Source: CAIKZJ01 sp964626015
Lineage (GTDB): Bacteria; Bacteroidota; Ignavibacteria; Tepidaquicellales; Tepidaquicellaceae
Direction of reading: 5' to 3'
Length of the DNA stretch: 32,384 bases
NCBI GenBank assembly: GCA_964626015.1
Contig: CAZVCC010000039.1
Coordinates: 1-32,384 of the forward strand
In this document: piece after piece, positions 1 to 7,630 of the stretch
How positions within the stretch are numbered: position 1 is the first letter of the stretch
Layout of the letters: every line of letters starts with the position of its first letter
Position numbers and translations under genes: made by a program
The notes under the pieces: generated by a model
Seen by the model: only the letters and a program-made list of their open reading frames with translations
Told to the model about the DNA's origin: nothing
The model's database searches: none

Positions 1-150
1 TTGGAGACTTTTTTATATCCTTTTTTATTTACACACTATTTAGAACGCTTACATAAATAATTATTGTATAATCACTATTCAAAAAATATCAACTATTTTA
101 AACCCGTCTAATTTCAAGAAAAGATTCTACGGTATTACACAACCTGAGTA
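1..150. other. Non-coding left edge downstream of ugd
   Basis: This AT-rich stretch lies 3' of the ugd stop codon. I see no open reading frame of useful length, no GC-rich hairpin followed by a T-run on the minus strand, and no repeat. The end of the polysaccharide transcript is therefore not defined by a recognisable intrinsic terminator here. Confidence 0.5.
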
Positions 151-1473
151 CTATTTTACAGGCTGTCTTCCGATACTATAATAAACAAAACCAAGTTCAT
201 GCATTTTTTCAGGCGAGAATATATTCCTACCGTCAAAAATAATGGGATTAATCAGAGTCTTTTTGATAAAATCGAAATCGGGATTTCTGAATTCATTCCA
301 TTCTGTCATAATTAATAAAGCTTCAGCGTTTTTAAGTGCACCATATTCACTTTCAGCATATTCGATAGAATCTTTAAGATAGAATTTAGATGTTTCAATT
401 GCAGCAGGGTCGTACGCTGAAACTGTAGCACCTTTTTCCAGAAGTTTTTTGATAATAACAACAGAAGGTGCCTCCCGCATATCATCAGTATTTGGTTTGA
501 AAGCCAAACCCCACACGGCAAAATGCTTACCTTTTATTCCTCCAAAATGGCTGATAACTTTATTAAAGAGAACTGATTTTTGAGACTGATTTACTTTATC
601 AACAACAGTGAGAATAGACATTTCTGACCCTTTATCTACTGACGTTTTAATCAGAGCGTTTACATCCTTTGGAAAACAAGAACCGCCATAGCCAATACCA
701 GAAAATAAGAATCTTTTACCAATCCTATTATCGGTACCCATTCCTTTTCTTACAAGGTCAATATCTGCCCCGACAATTTCACAAAAATTTGCGAGTTCGT
801 TCATGTAAGTAATTCTCATCGCGAGGTAAGAATTCGCGGCATATTTAGTAACTTCGGAACTAGCAGTATTCATTTCAATAATCGGATTTCCCTGCCTAAC
901 AAAAGGTTCGTATAATTCCCTCATTATTGAAAGAGCTTTGCTGCTGTTCGAGCCGATTATAATACGGTCGGGTTTTAAAAAATCTTCTACAGCAAAACCT
1001 TCTCTTAAGAATTCAGGATTTGATACAACATCGAAGTTTTCATATCCATAAGTTTTTAACTCTGATTCAACGAGTTGAGCAGTACCGACAGGAACAGTAC
1101 TTTTGTTAACGATTATTTTATAATCATTCGTACCGCTTTCCTTTAAAATCTTACCTATATCATTTGCTACTCCTGTAACATACTTCAAATCAGCTGAACC
1201 ATCTTCACCCTGGGGTGTCGGTAAGCAAAGGAAAATAACATCAGTATTCATCACCGCTTCTTTTAAATCACCCGTGAATGAAAGTCTATTTTTTGCGATG
1301 TTTCTGTAGAATATTATTTCCAAACCGGGTTCATAAATCGTTACTTCAGCATTTTTGAGTTTTGAAAGCTTTTCGGGGCTGTTATCGACACAGATAACCT
1401 GATTACCCATTTCGGCGAAACAAGTACCGGAAACTAAACCGACGTAACCAGTACCAATTATTGATATGTTCAT
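151..1473 (-). CDS. ugd: UDP-glucose 6-dehydrogenase
   Basis: This 440-residue enzyme oxidises UDP-glucose to UDP-glucuronate with two NAD+, giving an acidic sugar donor for exopolysaccharide or capsule. The N-terminal Rossmann fold starts with GTGYVGLVSG (residues 7-16) and has an acidic residue (D30) at the end of the second strand. STVPVGT lies at 125-131. The helix with K210 (EVTKYAAN) precedes the catalytic cysteine C266 in GYGGSCFPKD, with D270 following. Length is normal for the UDP-glucose/GDP-mannose dehydrogenase family. It is the last gene of the six-gene minus-strand unit, 56 bp after the nucleotidyltransferase/sugar-transferase fusion, which supports a role in acidic polysaccharide synthesis. 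UDP-ManNAc dehydrogenase is a less likely alternative. Confidence 0.93.
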   Translation of the reverse strand: MNISIIGTGYVGLVSGTCFAEMGNQVICVDNSPEKLSKLKNAEVTIYEPGLEIIFYRNIAKNRLSFTGDLKEAVMNTDVIFLCLPTPQGEDGSADLKYVTGVANDIGKILKESGTNDYKIIVNKSTVPVGTAQLVESELKTYGYENFDVVSNPEFLREGFAVEDFLKPDRIIIGSNSSKALSIMRELYEPFVRQGNPIIEMNTASSEVTKYAANSYLAMRITYMNELANFCEIVGADIDLVRKGMGTDNRIGKRFLFSGIGYGGSCFPKDVNALIKTSVDKGSEMSILTVVDKVNQSQKSVLFNKVISHFGGIKGKHFAVWGLAFKPNTDDMREAPSVVIIKKLLEKGATVSAYDPAAIETSKFYLKDSIEYAESEYGALKNAEALLIMTEWNEFRNPDFDFIKKTLINPIIFDGRNIFSPEKMHELGFVYYSIGRQPVK

Positions 1474-1529
1474 AAAATTTTTCCTTTATTTTTATTTAAT
1501 AAAATCCACAATAGTTTGAAATATATATA

Positions 1530-3335
1530 TTATTCTGCACCTGTTCTTTTTACAACAGAGATAAATGTTTCGTACAACATTTTGAGATATCCCTTGTAGG
1601 AATTAAATTCGGTGTACTCGCCAAGATAATCTTTATCTTTATCAGTAATATTTTCCATAACAGATTGAACAGTGTCATGCAACGCTCTTTCTTCCGCAGT
1701 AAGATTTGAACGACCCCGAGCCTGCCAAAATCCTGCAATACCGGGTTTCCCTTTGAATCTTACCTGCGCAACTTCTGATAAATCGACACTCGAATCATCA
1801 GCTTCGGAAATTAATCCTTTTTCGTGCAGATGTGCTGCTTCATAAGACGGAAGTGCCCATACACCAACAAGACTCATATTACCTTTAAACACATTCCAGA
1901 ACAAAGGAAGCTCATCAATCGATGTTTTTCTTAGTATCCTGCCAATTTTAGTTATTCTAGGGTCATCTTCAATTTTCACATAAGGTCCAGCTTGATATTT
2001 ATTTTTAAGCTGAGAAATACGTTTATCAGCATCAGTGTACATAGTTCTAAAAACATAATATTTAACTGGTTTTTCCTTGAAGAAAACATACCAGTGTTTT
2101 CCTTTTTTCTCAATTTCAGGCGAGCGTAATCTTTTTGAGATGTAGAATACAGGTCCTACAGAATCCAGTTTTATTAAAATTGCTGTAACAAGAAACAATG
2201 GTGACAGCAAAAGCAGTGCAAAAAATGCGACAATTCTATCTGTGGCATTTATCAGAAATATATTTACCTTTGTTTTGAAAGGAACAATATAATGCGAACG
2301 TAAGACCTTATCGTCGTCAATAAAGGTACCAAAATTTGTTGGTACGCTGAGATGATAATTTTGATTCACTACGGAATCGTTTATTTCAACATTCTTACCG
2401 ATGTATGTATTATTCAGAATAACGCTGTTATTTATTGAAGCGTTTTCATCAATATACACATCATTACCAATGACTACCTTACCGTTTAATGCAACAGAGG
2501 ATTTAAAATTACAATTTTTTCCTATTATAATATTTCCGTTGAGTTTATCTAAAAAGGATTTGTCAAGTTTTGTGTTTTTGTGGATAAATACACCGGGTTT
2601 GGTTTCAGAATATTGATTATCAACATTATTGAAAAACTTTGCTGATTCAAGGTTTACTCTCCAATATTCCTCGAGGCTGCCAATATCGCTCCATTTACAA
2701 TTTACGGGGTAGGCATAAAAGGGAACTTCCCTTTTTAACAATTCAGGAAACAATTGAAAACCGAAATCATATTCCACTTTAGGTGGTATAAAATCAAGGA
2801 TATCAGGTTCGAAAATATAAATACCTAAATTGACTAAATTTGATTTAGCATCTTCCTTTTTGGGTTTTTCCTGAAAGTTAGTGATTTTATAATTGGTATC
2901 GGTGACAACGACCCCAAACTTTGAAGTGTCTTCAACTTCTTTAACGGCTATAGTAGCTTTTGAACCATGCTGCCTGTGAAATTCAAGCATGGAAGTCAGG
3001 TCAATATCAGTGTAACCATCACCACTAAGCACTACAAAAGTTTCATCGAAGAAGCTCTGGATTCTTTTAATTCCGCCTGCAGTTCCGAGAAGTTTTTTCT
3101 CTATAGAATATGATATATCTACTCCGAATTGCTTCCCGTCTTTAAAATAATTATCTATGTATTCAGGCAGATAGAACAAATTCATTTTAATCTTAATGAT
3201 ATTATGTTGCTTACACAAATTAATTATATGTTCTAATGCTGGTTTATTAGAAATAGGAAGCATAGGTTTCGGGATTGTCAACGTTAGCGGTAGTAAACGA
3301 GTACCAGCCCCTGCGGATAATATCATTGCTTTCAT
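1530..3335 (-). CDS. Fusion: sugar-1-phosphate nucleotidyltransferase + left-handed beta-helix + initiating sugar-phosphate transferase
   Basis: This 601-residue protein joins two activities usually encoded separately. Residues 1-235 form a nucleotidyltransferase: AGAGTRLLPLT at 8-18, PKPMLP at 22-27, a GD pair at 105-106, and EKP at 156-158. Residues about 265-325 are hexapeptide-like (IIIGKN, VVIGND, TYIGKN), as in GDP-mannose or glucose-1-P nucleotidyltransferases. A hydrophobic hairpin at about 366-388 leads into KLDSVGPVF (389-397), FRTMYTDAD (429-437), DDPRITKIGR (457-466), IDELP (473-477) and KPGIAGFWQARGRSN (530-544). These are signatures of polyprenyl-phosphate sugar-1-phosphate transferases (WcaJ/PglC-like). 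I infer that it activates a sugar and starts a lipid-linked repeat unit at the inner membrane. The sugar cannot be named. It lies 7 bp after the anti-sigma-like gene and 56 bp before ugd. Confidence 0.9.
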   Translation of the reverse strand: MKAMILSAGAGTRLLPLTLTIPKPMLPISNKPALEHIINLCKQHNIIKIKMNLFYLPEYIDNYFKDGKQFGVDISYSIEKKLLGTAGGIKRIQSFFDETFVVLSGDGYTDIDLTSMLEFHRQHGSKATIAVKEVEDTSKFGVVVTDTNYKITNFQEKPKKEDAKSNLVNLGIYIFEPDILDFIPPKVEYDFGFQLFPELLKREVPFYAYPVNCKWSDIGSLEEYWRVNLESAKFFNNVDNQYSETKPGVFIHKNTKLDKSFLDKLNGNIIIGKNCNFKSSVALNGKVVIGNDVYIDENASINNSVILNNTYIGKNVEINDSVVNQNYHLSVPTNFGTFIDDDKVLRSHYIVPFKTKVNIFLINATDRIVAFFALLLLSPLFLVTAILIKLDSVGPVFYISKRLRSPEIEKKGKHWYVFFKEKPVKYYVFRTMYTDADKRISQLKNKYQAGPYVKIEDDPRITKIGRILRKTSIDELPLFWNVFKGNMSLVGVWALPSYEAAHLHEKGLISEADDSSVDLSEVAQVRFKGKPGIAGFWQARGRSNLTAEERALHDTVQSVMENITDKDKDYLGEYTEFNSYKGYLKMLYETFISVVKRTGAE

Positions 3336-3342
3336 GCGCAGT

Positions 3343-3906
3343 TCATTTAATTAATTTTGAAATTTTATAAACATCGACACCAACTTCAGAACGTGAGTAT
3401 TCAAATTTATTTGTAAGGGATGTAATAAGATAAAGTCCAAAATGTTCGGGAAGCGAGTGCGTTTTCAATGACCCCTTTTTTAGTTTAGTTAATTGAAACA
3501 ATAAAGTATTATGGTTTAATATTTTACAGTCAACAGTACTTTCAATTCCCTGATAAACAGTAATAACCTTATTATGGATATGTTTAGGGAATGGTGCAGT
3601 ATAAATCTGAGAAGATTCATTATTGTAAAGCGGTTTTAGAGCGAATCCATTCCCCTTAGAGAACAAGGTTAGTTCAACAACATTATTATCGAGAACCAAT
3701 TCAAAACAAAGGGAGGGGGAATCATTATGAATGATACAATTTGAAAACAATTCATAGCTTATAACTTTGAATTCTTCAATGAATTTTTTAACAGATTCAA
3801 AATTAAGTTTCCCGCTCAAATGTTCAGAGAGCAGAGCATCAAAATCATCGTTTACCTTATTTATTTCAGGTAAAGAAGAATTAATGGAAAAAGATCGTTT
3901 TTCCAT
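3343..3906 (-). CDS. RsbW/SpoIIAB-like anti-sigma ATPase (HATPase_c_2), atypical
   Basis: This 187-residue protein resembles the serine-kinase/anti-sigma component of partner switches. An N-box-like motif YELFSNCIIH at 51-60 keeps E52 and N56. A C-terminal stretch (HFGLYLITSLTNKFEYSRS, 155-173) matches the glycine-rich second ATP box and the strand that follows in RsbW-type proteins. The first ATP box reads SKGNGF (83-88) instead of DxGxGF, so the usual adenine-contacting Asp is missing. About 70 residues separate the two boxes, longer than is typical, with a strand-rich insertion at roughly 95-150. It sits between the STAS gene (16 bp upstream) and the sugar-transferase fusion (7 bp downstream). 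In established systems such proteins bind a sigma factor and phosphorylate the STAS partner. Whether this one hydrolyses ATP is doubtful. No sigma-factor gene lies in the window. Confidence 0.75.
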   Translation of the reverse strand: MEKRSFSINSSLPEINKVNDDFDALLSEHLSGKLNFESVKKFIEEFKVISYELFSNCIIHNDSPSLCFELVLDNNVVELTLFSKGNGFALKPLYNNESSQIYTAPFPKHIHNKVITVYQGIESTVDCKILNHNTLLFQLTKLKKGSLKTHSLPEHFGLYLITSLTNKFEYSRSEVGVDVYKISKLIK

Positions 3907-3922
3907 GTAAGATTAATTTAAG

Positions 3923-4261
3923 TTAAAAACTATTAATAACGTCCTGTTTGTTGTCAAATACTTCAAAGACTTTGTAAAGTCTCGTTAATTCGAACATAGC
4001 TCTAACAGGCGGCTGAAGACCGAGTATCTTGATATCACCTTTTATTGCAGTAACTTTTTTAAGTCATGAAACTATAGCCCCTAAAAATGAGCTATCAACA
4101 AATTCAACAATTGATAGATCGATAATAAGCTTTTGCTTTTTATCGATATCAATTAATTTGAACAAGAAATCTTTAAATTCCTTTACGTTTTCTGCAGTAG
4201 CCCTTTTAAGGCTGATCTCAATTATTGAAATCCCTTTTTCTTCACAAAGAATAAAATTCAT
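3923..4261 (-). pseudogene. STAS-domain anti-sigma factor antagonist interrupted by an in-frame TGA
   Basis: Reading from ATG at 4261 to TAA at 3923 gives 112 sense-or-stop codons plus the terminator, the usual length of a SpoIIAA/RsbV protein. Codon 66 (4066-4064) is TGA. Before it are a normal STAS core and the phospho-acceptor region VDSSFLGAIVS (55-65; candidate Ser57/Ser58). After it the same frame continues with LKKVTAIKGDIKILGLQPPV and then RAMFELTRLYKVFEVFD, which is a well-preserved second half of the domain. No frameshift is involved. One base change from TCA (Ser), TTA (Leu), GGA (Gly) or TGG (Trp) would explain it. TGA is a normal stop elsewhere (for example at 8389), so code reassignment is unlikely. 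It could be a recent nonsense mutation, a sequencing error, or less likely recoding. It lies 29 bp after the GT2 gene. Confidence 0.8.
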
Positions 4262-4290
4262 AATATTTAGCTTTAATTAGTTTATAAAAA

Positions 4291-5730
4291 TTATCGTGAT
4301 ACTCTTTCCCAAACTACATTTTGCTGTGATTTCAAATAGCGTTTTAATCCGACATAGGCAGCAATATTCATAGTAATAATAACATAAGGTAAATAAAAAA
4401 TCTTAATCTTAATTTTCTTTTTTTCAAGAAGATAACCGATTAACGACATAATATAAATCAATATCTGCATAACAAACAATGCAAGATATAATGGAGAAGA
4501 ATTGCTTAATAAAAAAATGTTAATAAACAATATAAGAGGCAACAAAAACGGAACCAGAGCCCATCTCAATACTCTGTGAGACACATATTGAAAAGTAAGA
4601 ACTCTGTATTTAAAAGGATTAAGAAGCCCCTTTAACCAAACAATAGACTGGAAGCCGCCAGCAGCAATTCTTCTACGGCGTATGAATTCAGATTTCATAT
4701 CCTTAGTGGGATCTTCTTCTGCGTATGCATCCGGCTCATAAACGACTCTGTATCCGTTTTGAGCAACTCGCATTGACAGAACAAAATCTTCGATTATAGC
4801 ATCATGTTCGATTCCGATACCCCAAAGGGACTTTCTAATGGCGAATATTTCTCCGGCAGCGCCAACTGTAGTCCATATTTTTGAATCAATTTTCTTAAGA
4901 TACGATTCATATTTCCAATAGAGACCTTCACCTTCACCGCTTGTAGAATATTGACTTTTCCTTACCCTTTTTTCACCAGCAACGCATCCTACCTGTTTAT
5001 TTCTGAAGTGTTTTGTCAGATTTTTAATTGAGTCTTTATTAAACATTGAGTTGGCATCAGAAAAAACCAGTATTTCTCCTGAAGCAACTGAGACAGTTCT
5101 ATTGACCTGAGATATTTTACCCTTTCTTTCAATATCTTTGGTAACGAGAACTTTAAGCTTAGATAATTTATCCCCACTGTTTAAATGTTCATCTATTTTT
5201 CTTTTTGTATTTTCTCTAATCTCTTCAGAGTTTGCATTAACTTCAAACAAATTCTTTTCCATTGCTTCAAGGTATTCGACATCACGTGACCTGTTTATAT
5301 TTTCAAATTGCAAAAAACGTGCATACAATTCTTCTTCTTTCTCGCTAAGGTCCATGACGAAGTTATCACCCATGAAAGCATTATAGAATTCATTGACAGT
5401 TTCGTCATTATTTAAATTAGAGTCGTAAGCAATAGCAAAAATTACTTCAAGCTTATCATAAGGATAATTAAGCTCCAAAGTATTAATTATTTTCTCACGA
5501 ATAATTTCTTTAGGTTCTCCTGAAGCGGAGATTATCATGCTCACATAAGGAATGTAATTGCTTTCATCCGGTACAACGTATTCTTCTCTGATATAATTTA
5601 CGGGTTTAGGGAAAAGCTTCATTAAGAAAGGGACTTTTGATATGATTGTGATAAGTACACCATATCCAACATAAGAATAAATAACGATGATAACCGATAC
5701 CCAGAACAATATTTCTAATGCTAACGTCAA
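4291..5730 (-). CDS. Membrane glycosyltransferase, family 2, with a charged helical insertion
   Basis: This 479-residue inner-membrane GT2 enzyme probably extends or assembles an exopolysaccharide chain. A transmembrane segment covers about 5-30, and three or four more lie between about 385 and 465. The GT-A domain shows VSMIISASGEP (63-73), FSDANS (223-228, in place of DxD), GAAGEIFAIRK (290-300), IIEDFVLSMR (312-321) and EFIRRRRIAAGGFQ (348-361), which stands for the acceptor-side QxxRW-like motif. Between LEVIFAIAYDS (about 94-104) and KGKISQVNR (203-211), where most relatives have a short loop and one strand, there is an extra charged, probably alpha-helical segment of about 85 residues (106-192). 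It starts 6 bp after the phosphatase gene and is followed by the STAS gene. The product sugar cannot be predicted. Confidence 0.87.
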   Translation of the reverse strand: MTLALEILFWVSVIIVIYSYVGYGVLITIISKVPFLMKLFPKPVNYIREEYVVPDESNYIPYVSMIISASGEPKEIIREKIINTLELNYPYDKLEVIFAIAYDSNLNNDETVNEFYNAFMGDNFVMDLSEKEEELYARFLQFENINRSRDVEYLEAMEKNLFEVNANSEEIRENTKRKIDEHLNSGDKLSKLKVLVTKDIERKGKISQVNRTVSVASGEILVFSDANSMFNKDSIKNLTKHFRNKQVGCVAGEKRVRKSQYSTSGEGEGLYWKYESYLKKIDSKIWTTVGAAGEIFAIRKSLWGIGIEHDAIIEDFVLSMRVAQNGYRVVYEPDAYAEEDPTKDMKSEFIRRRRIAAGGFQSIVWLKGLLNPFKYRVLTFQYVSHRVLRWALVPFLLPLILFINIFLLSNSSPLYLALFVMQILIYIMSLIGYLLEKKKIKIKIFYLPYVIITMNIAAYVGLKRYLKSQQNVVWERVSR

Positions 5731-5736
5731 ACTATT

Positions 5737-7299
5737 TCACAGTGTTTTTATTGTTAATAATGTAATATCATCTTCAAAATTATTCTCAGTGAAAACGGAG
5801 AAAGTATCTCTAAGAACATTCAACCTATCAGCATCCACATCGGTAAACTCAAGCGTATTAATAACAGATTCCATACCGAACTGAGTCCCCTCTTTGTTTC
5901 TTGACTCGATGATACCATCAGTAAAGAGTATTATCTCGTCATTTTTATTAACAGAAATTACAATGTTGTTATACTCACCATCCTGAGACAAACCGAGAAG
6001 CATACCTTCAGAGTTGTACACCGATACTTTACCGTTTTCAGCGCAGTACCTTAGAATGCTCAGGTCGCCAGCACCTGAATACTCAACTGTATTGTCTTTG
6101 TTGTTCAGAATTAAACAAGAAACTGTTGTGAAAATTTCCGATATTTTGGCGTCGTTGTAAACTGTTTCATTAACCTTTTTAAGAATCCCGCTGGCAGATA
6201 TTTCGTGAACAGAATTAATAGATATTCTAACAGCACTTCTGATATAGCCAATGAATGAGAAGGCAAAGAACCAGGCACCCCATTGTTTACCCATTATATC
6301 ACCAAGGATAATGCACATTCTTTTATCATCAATTTTAATATAGTCGATGAAGTCCCCACCAGGCATTCCTCTAAAAGGGACGTGCCAATGCTTGATTTGA
6401 AAGCCCTCAAGGTCGGGAGCATAAGCCGGAATAACTTCCATACTGATATTACTAGCGGCTTCCTGCAATTCGTTTAGTGCTTTTCTGCGTTCTTTACGCA
6501 GATTCATAACAATATTTTTAACGCGTATGCAAATCAATTTGGGGTTTGAGGTTTTTATAATATAATCCTTTATGTCAAGGTCATAACCTTTAATGAGAGC
6601 TTCTTCCTCGTTGATGGAAGTTAGAAAAATAAAAGCAACATCTTTTAACAGCGGTTCTTTAAGGGTCATACGCCGGAATTCAAAACCGTCCACATCGGGC
6701 ATCATCAAATCTGAAAGGATAATATCCGGTCTCTTATTTTTAGCAAGTTCGAATCCATCTAAAGCATTATCAGCAGTGAGACAATCAAATCCTGTTTCTT
6801 TAAGTTCAAACTTCAGAATTTCTTTGTTGAATATATCATCGTCAACGAGTAAAATGAGAGGTTTCCTGTCTTCGACCTGATCCTCAATTTTTTCACGGAC
6901 GCCATAGATTTTATAAATTTCAAGACGCTTAAACAGAGCTTCCATCTTAATGTATAGCTCGTCCGTGTTAACAGGTTTAGTAATAAAATCGTCAGCACCA
7001 AGACTTAAGGCGTACTCTTTATCTTCAATCGAATGTTTAGAAGAGATAAAAATAAACGGAAGGGTTTTGTGCTTGGGATTTTCTCTAACCTTTTTGCAAA
7101 AGCTAAATCCGTCATCACCCGGCAGAATTATATCGCTGAGAACAATATCAATATGATTAGAAGTAAGTACATCATAGCCATCATTTGTATCGCCTGCAGA
7201 AAAAGTATTATATCCTTTTTTTCTTAAAGCAGTACATAAGATTTTCTGAAGAATAAGATCATCATCAAGTATTAGAACATTTTTAGCTGTACTTTGCAT
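5737..7299 (-). CDS. Double-receiver response regulator with PP2C (SpoIIE/RsbU-type) phosphatase output
   Basis: This 520-residue cytosolic regulator has two receiver domains followed by a serine phosphatase. Receiver 1 (about 7-125) has acidic D12-D14, phospho-acceptor D56 in LSDIILPG, and the K108-P109 pair. Receiver 2 (about 147-265) has D153-D155, D197 in LSDLMMPD, and K249 followed by Thr rather than Pro. The PP2C domain (about 285-520) keeps metal ligands in GGDFIDY (D316), LGDIMGK (D334), FTDGIIE (D461) and EDDITLL (D510/D511), so it looks active. In known partner switches this class dephosphorylates the STAS antagonist, which then sequesters the anti-sigma kinase. The genes for both partners lie downstream in the same unit. 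It is the first gene of that unit, and no histidine kinase is encoded nearby. Confidence 0.9.
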   Translation of the reverse strand: MQSTAKNVLILDDDLILQKILCTALRKKGYNTFSAGDTNDGYDVLTSNHIDIVLSDIILPGDDGFSFCKKVRENPKHKTLPFIFISSKHSIEDKEYALSLGADDFITKPVNTDELYIKMEALFKRLEIYKIYGVREKIEDQVEDRKPLILLVDDDIFNKEILKFELKETGFDCLTADNALDGFELAKNKRPDIILSDLMMPDVDGFEFRRMTLKEPLLKDVAFIFLTSINEEEALIKGYDLDIKDYIIKTSNPKLICIRVKNIVMNLRKERRKALNELQEAASNISMEVIPAYAPDLEGFQIKHWHVPFRGMPGGDFIDYIKIDDKRMCIILGDIMGKQWGAWFFAFSFIGYIRSAVRISINSVHEISASGILKKVNETVYNDAKISEIFTTVSCLILNNKDNTVEYSGAGDLSILRYCAENGKVSVYNSEGMLLGLSQDGEYNNIVISVNKNDEIILFTDGIIESRNKEGTQFGMESVINTLEFTDVDADRLNVLRDTFSVFTENNFEDDITLLTIKTL

Positions 7300-7336
7300 T
7301 AATTAAATAGTATGTGAATGAGATTAATGTTTATTG

Positions 7337-7365
7337 AATTTACAAAATTAAAAAACACTTTTCAA
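7337..7365 (-). promoter_or_regulatory. Candidate promoter of the partner-switch/polysaccharide unit
   Basis: On the minus strand TTGAAA is followed after 17 bp by TAAATT, about 40 bp before the ATG of the double-receiver phosphatase. The string TAATTTTG overlapping the -10 region also matches the TAnnTTTG element of Bacteroidota promoters, although the matching -33 element is not at the expected distance. AT-rich DNA gives such matches easily, so this is tentative. Confidence 0.25.
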
Positions 7366-7402
7366 TTGCAGTTTTTATTATATTGACAATTCTTTTAGAA
7401 AC

Positions 7403-7417
7403 ATAATAGGCTATTAT
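7403..7417. promoter_or_regulatory. 15-bp perfect palindrome, possible operator
   Basis: ATAATAG and CTATTAT flank a single central G, giving a perfect 7-bp inverted repeat about 105 bp upstream of the phosphatase start. It is too short and AT-rich to be a terminator. A dimeric regulator site is possible, but no regulator gene is adjacent. Confidence 0.25.
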
Positions 7418-7487
7418 TTATGCATTACGACGCTACGGGTATAAGCGAATACACTTCTATGAAGACTAATCAAGGTAGGTAATAATT

Positions 7488-7531
7488 ATGCGCACTTTAT
7501 GCGCACTTTATGCGCACTTTGTGCGCACTTA
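7488..7531. repeat. Four-copy 11-bp tandem repeat
   Basis: Units at 7488, 7499 and 7510 are identical (ATGCGCACTTT). The fourth, at 7521, differs at its first and last bases (GTGCGCACTTA). Each unit contains the palindrome TGCGCA. The array lies about 100 bp upstream of the SIMPL gene. An 11-bp period is close to one helical turn, so bound proteins would line up on one face of the DNA. The function is unknown. Confidence 0.9.
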
Positions 7532-7575
7532 TATATTATTTAATATTTATGAATAAAGTAAGATTCTAAAATTGT

Positions 7576-7604
7576 TTGATATTTGGGGAACATTTAGCTA
7601 TTTT
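7576..7604 (+). promoter_or_regulatory. Candidate promoter of the SIMPL gene
   Basis: TTGATA at 7576-7581 (5/6 match to TTGACA) and TATTTT at 7599-7604 (4/6 match to TATAAT) are separated by 17 bp. They lie about 27 bp upstream of the ATG, giving a short leader. The spacing is ideal but the -10 is weak. Confidence 0.35.
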
Positions 7605-7630
7605 CGGAATATAAAACAAAAAACTTCATT

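Larger units (their letters stand above)
7300..7630. other. Divergent intergenic region between the polysaccharide/partner-switch unit and the SIMPL gene
   Basis: This 331-bp AT-rich spacer separates divergently transcribed genes, so it should hold promoters for both. It contains a 15-bp palindrome at 7403-7417 (ATAATAG-G-CTATTAT) that could be an operator, a perfect TTGACA at 7383-7388 with no well-spaced -10, an 11-bp tandem array at 7488-7531, and promoter-like hexamers towards each gene. No gene is visible inside it. Confidence 0.6.

Noticed and set aside
4050..4070. Selenocysteine or reassigned TGA in the STAS gene
   Set aside because: No hairpin of SECIS type follows the TGA, STAS proteins have no catalytic Cys or Sec at this place, and TGA is an ordinary stop at the end of the SIMPL gene.
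4029..4280. 83-codon plus-strand frame antisense to the STAS gene
   Set aside because: It mirrors the strong minus-strand STAS frame, has no domain character, and its low-complexity Ser/Ile content is typical of an antisense shadow.
7488..7531. CRISPR array
   Set aside because: Units are 11 bp with no spacers and no cas genes lie in the window; the same applies to 31667-31776.
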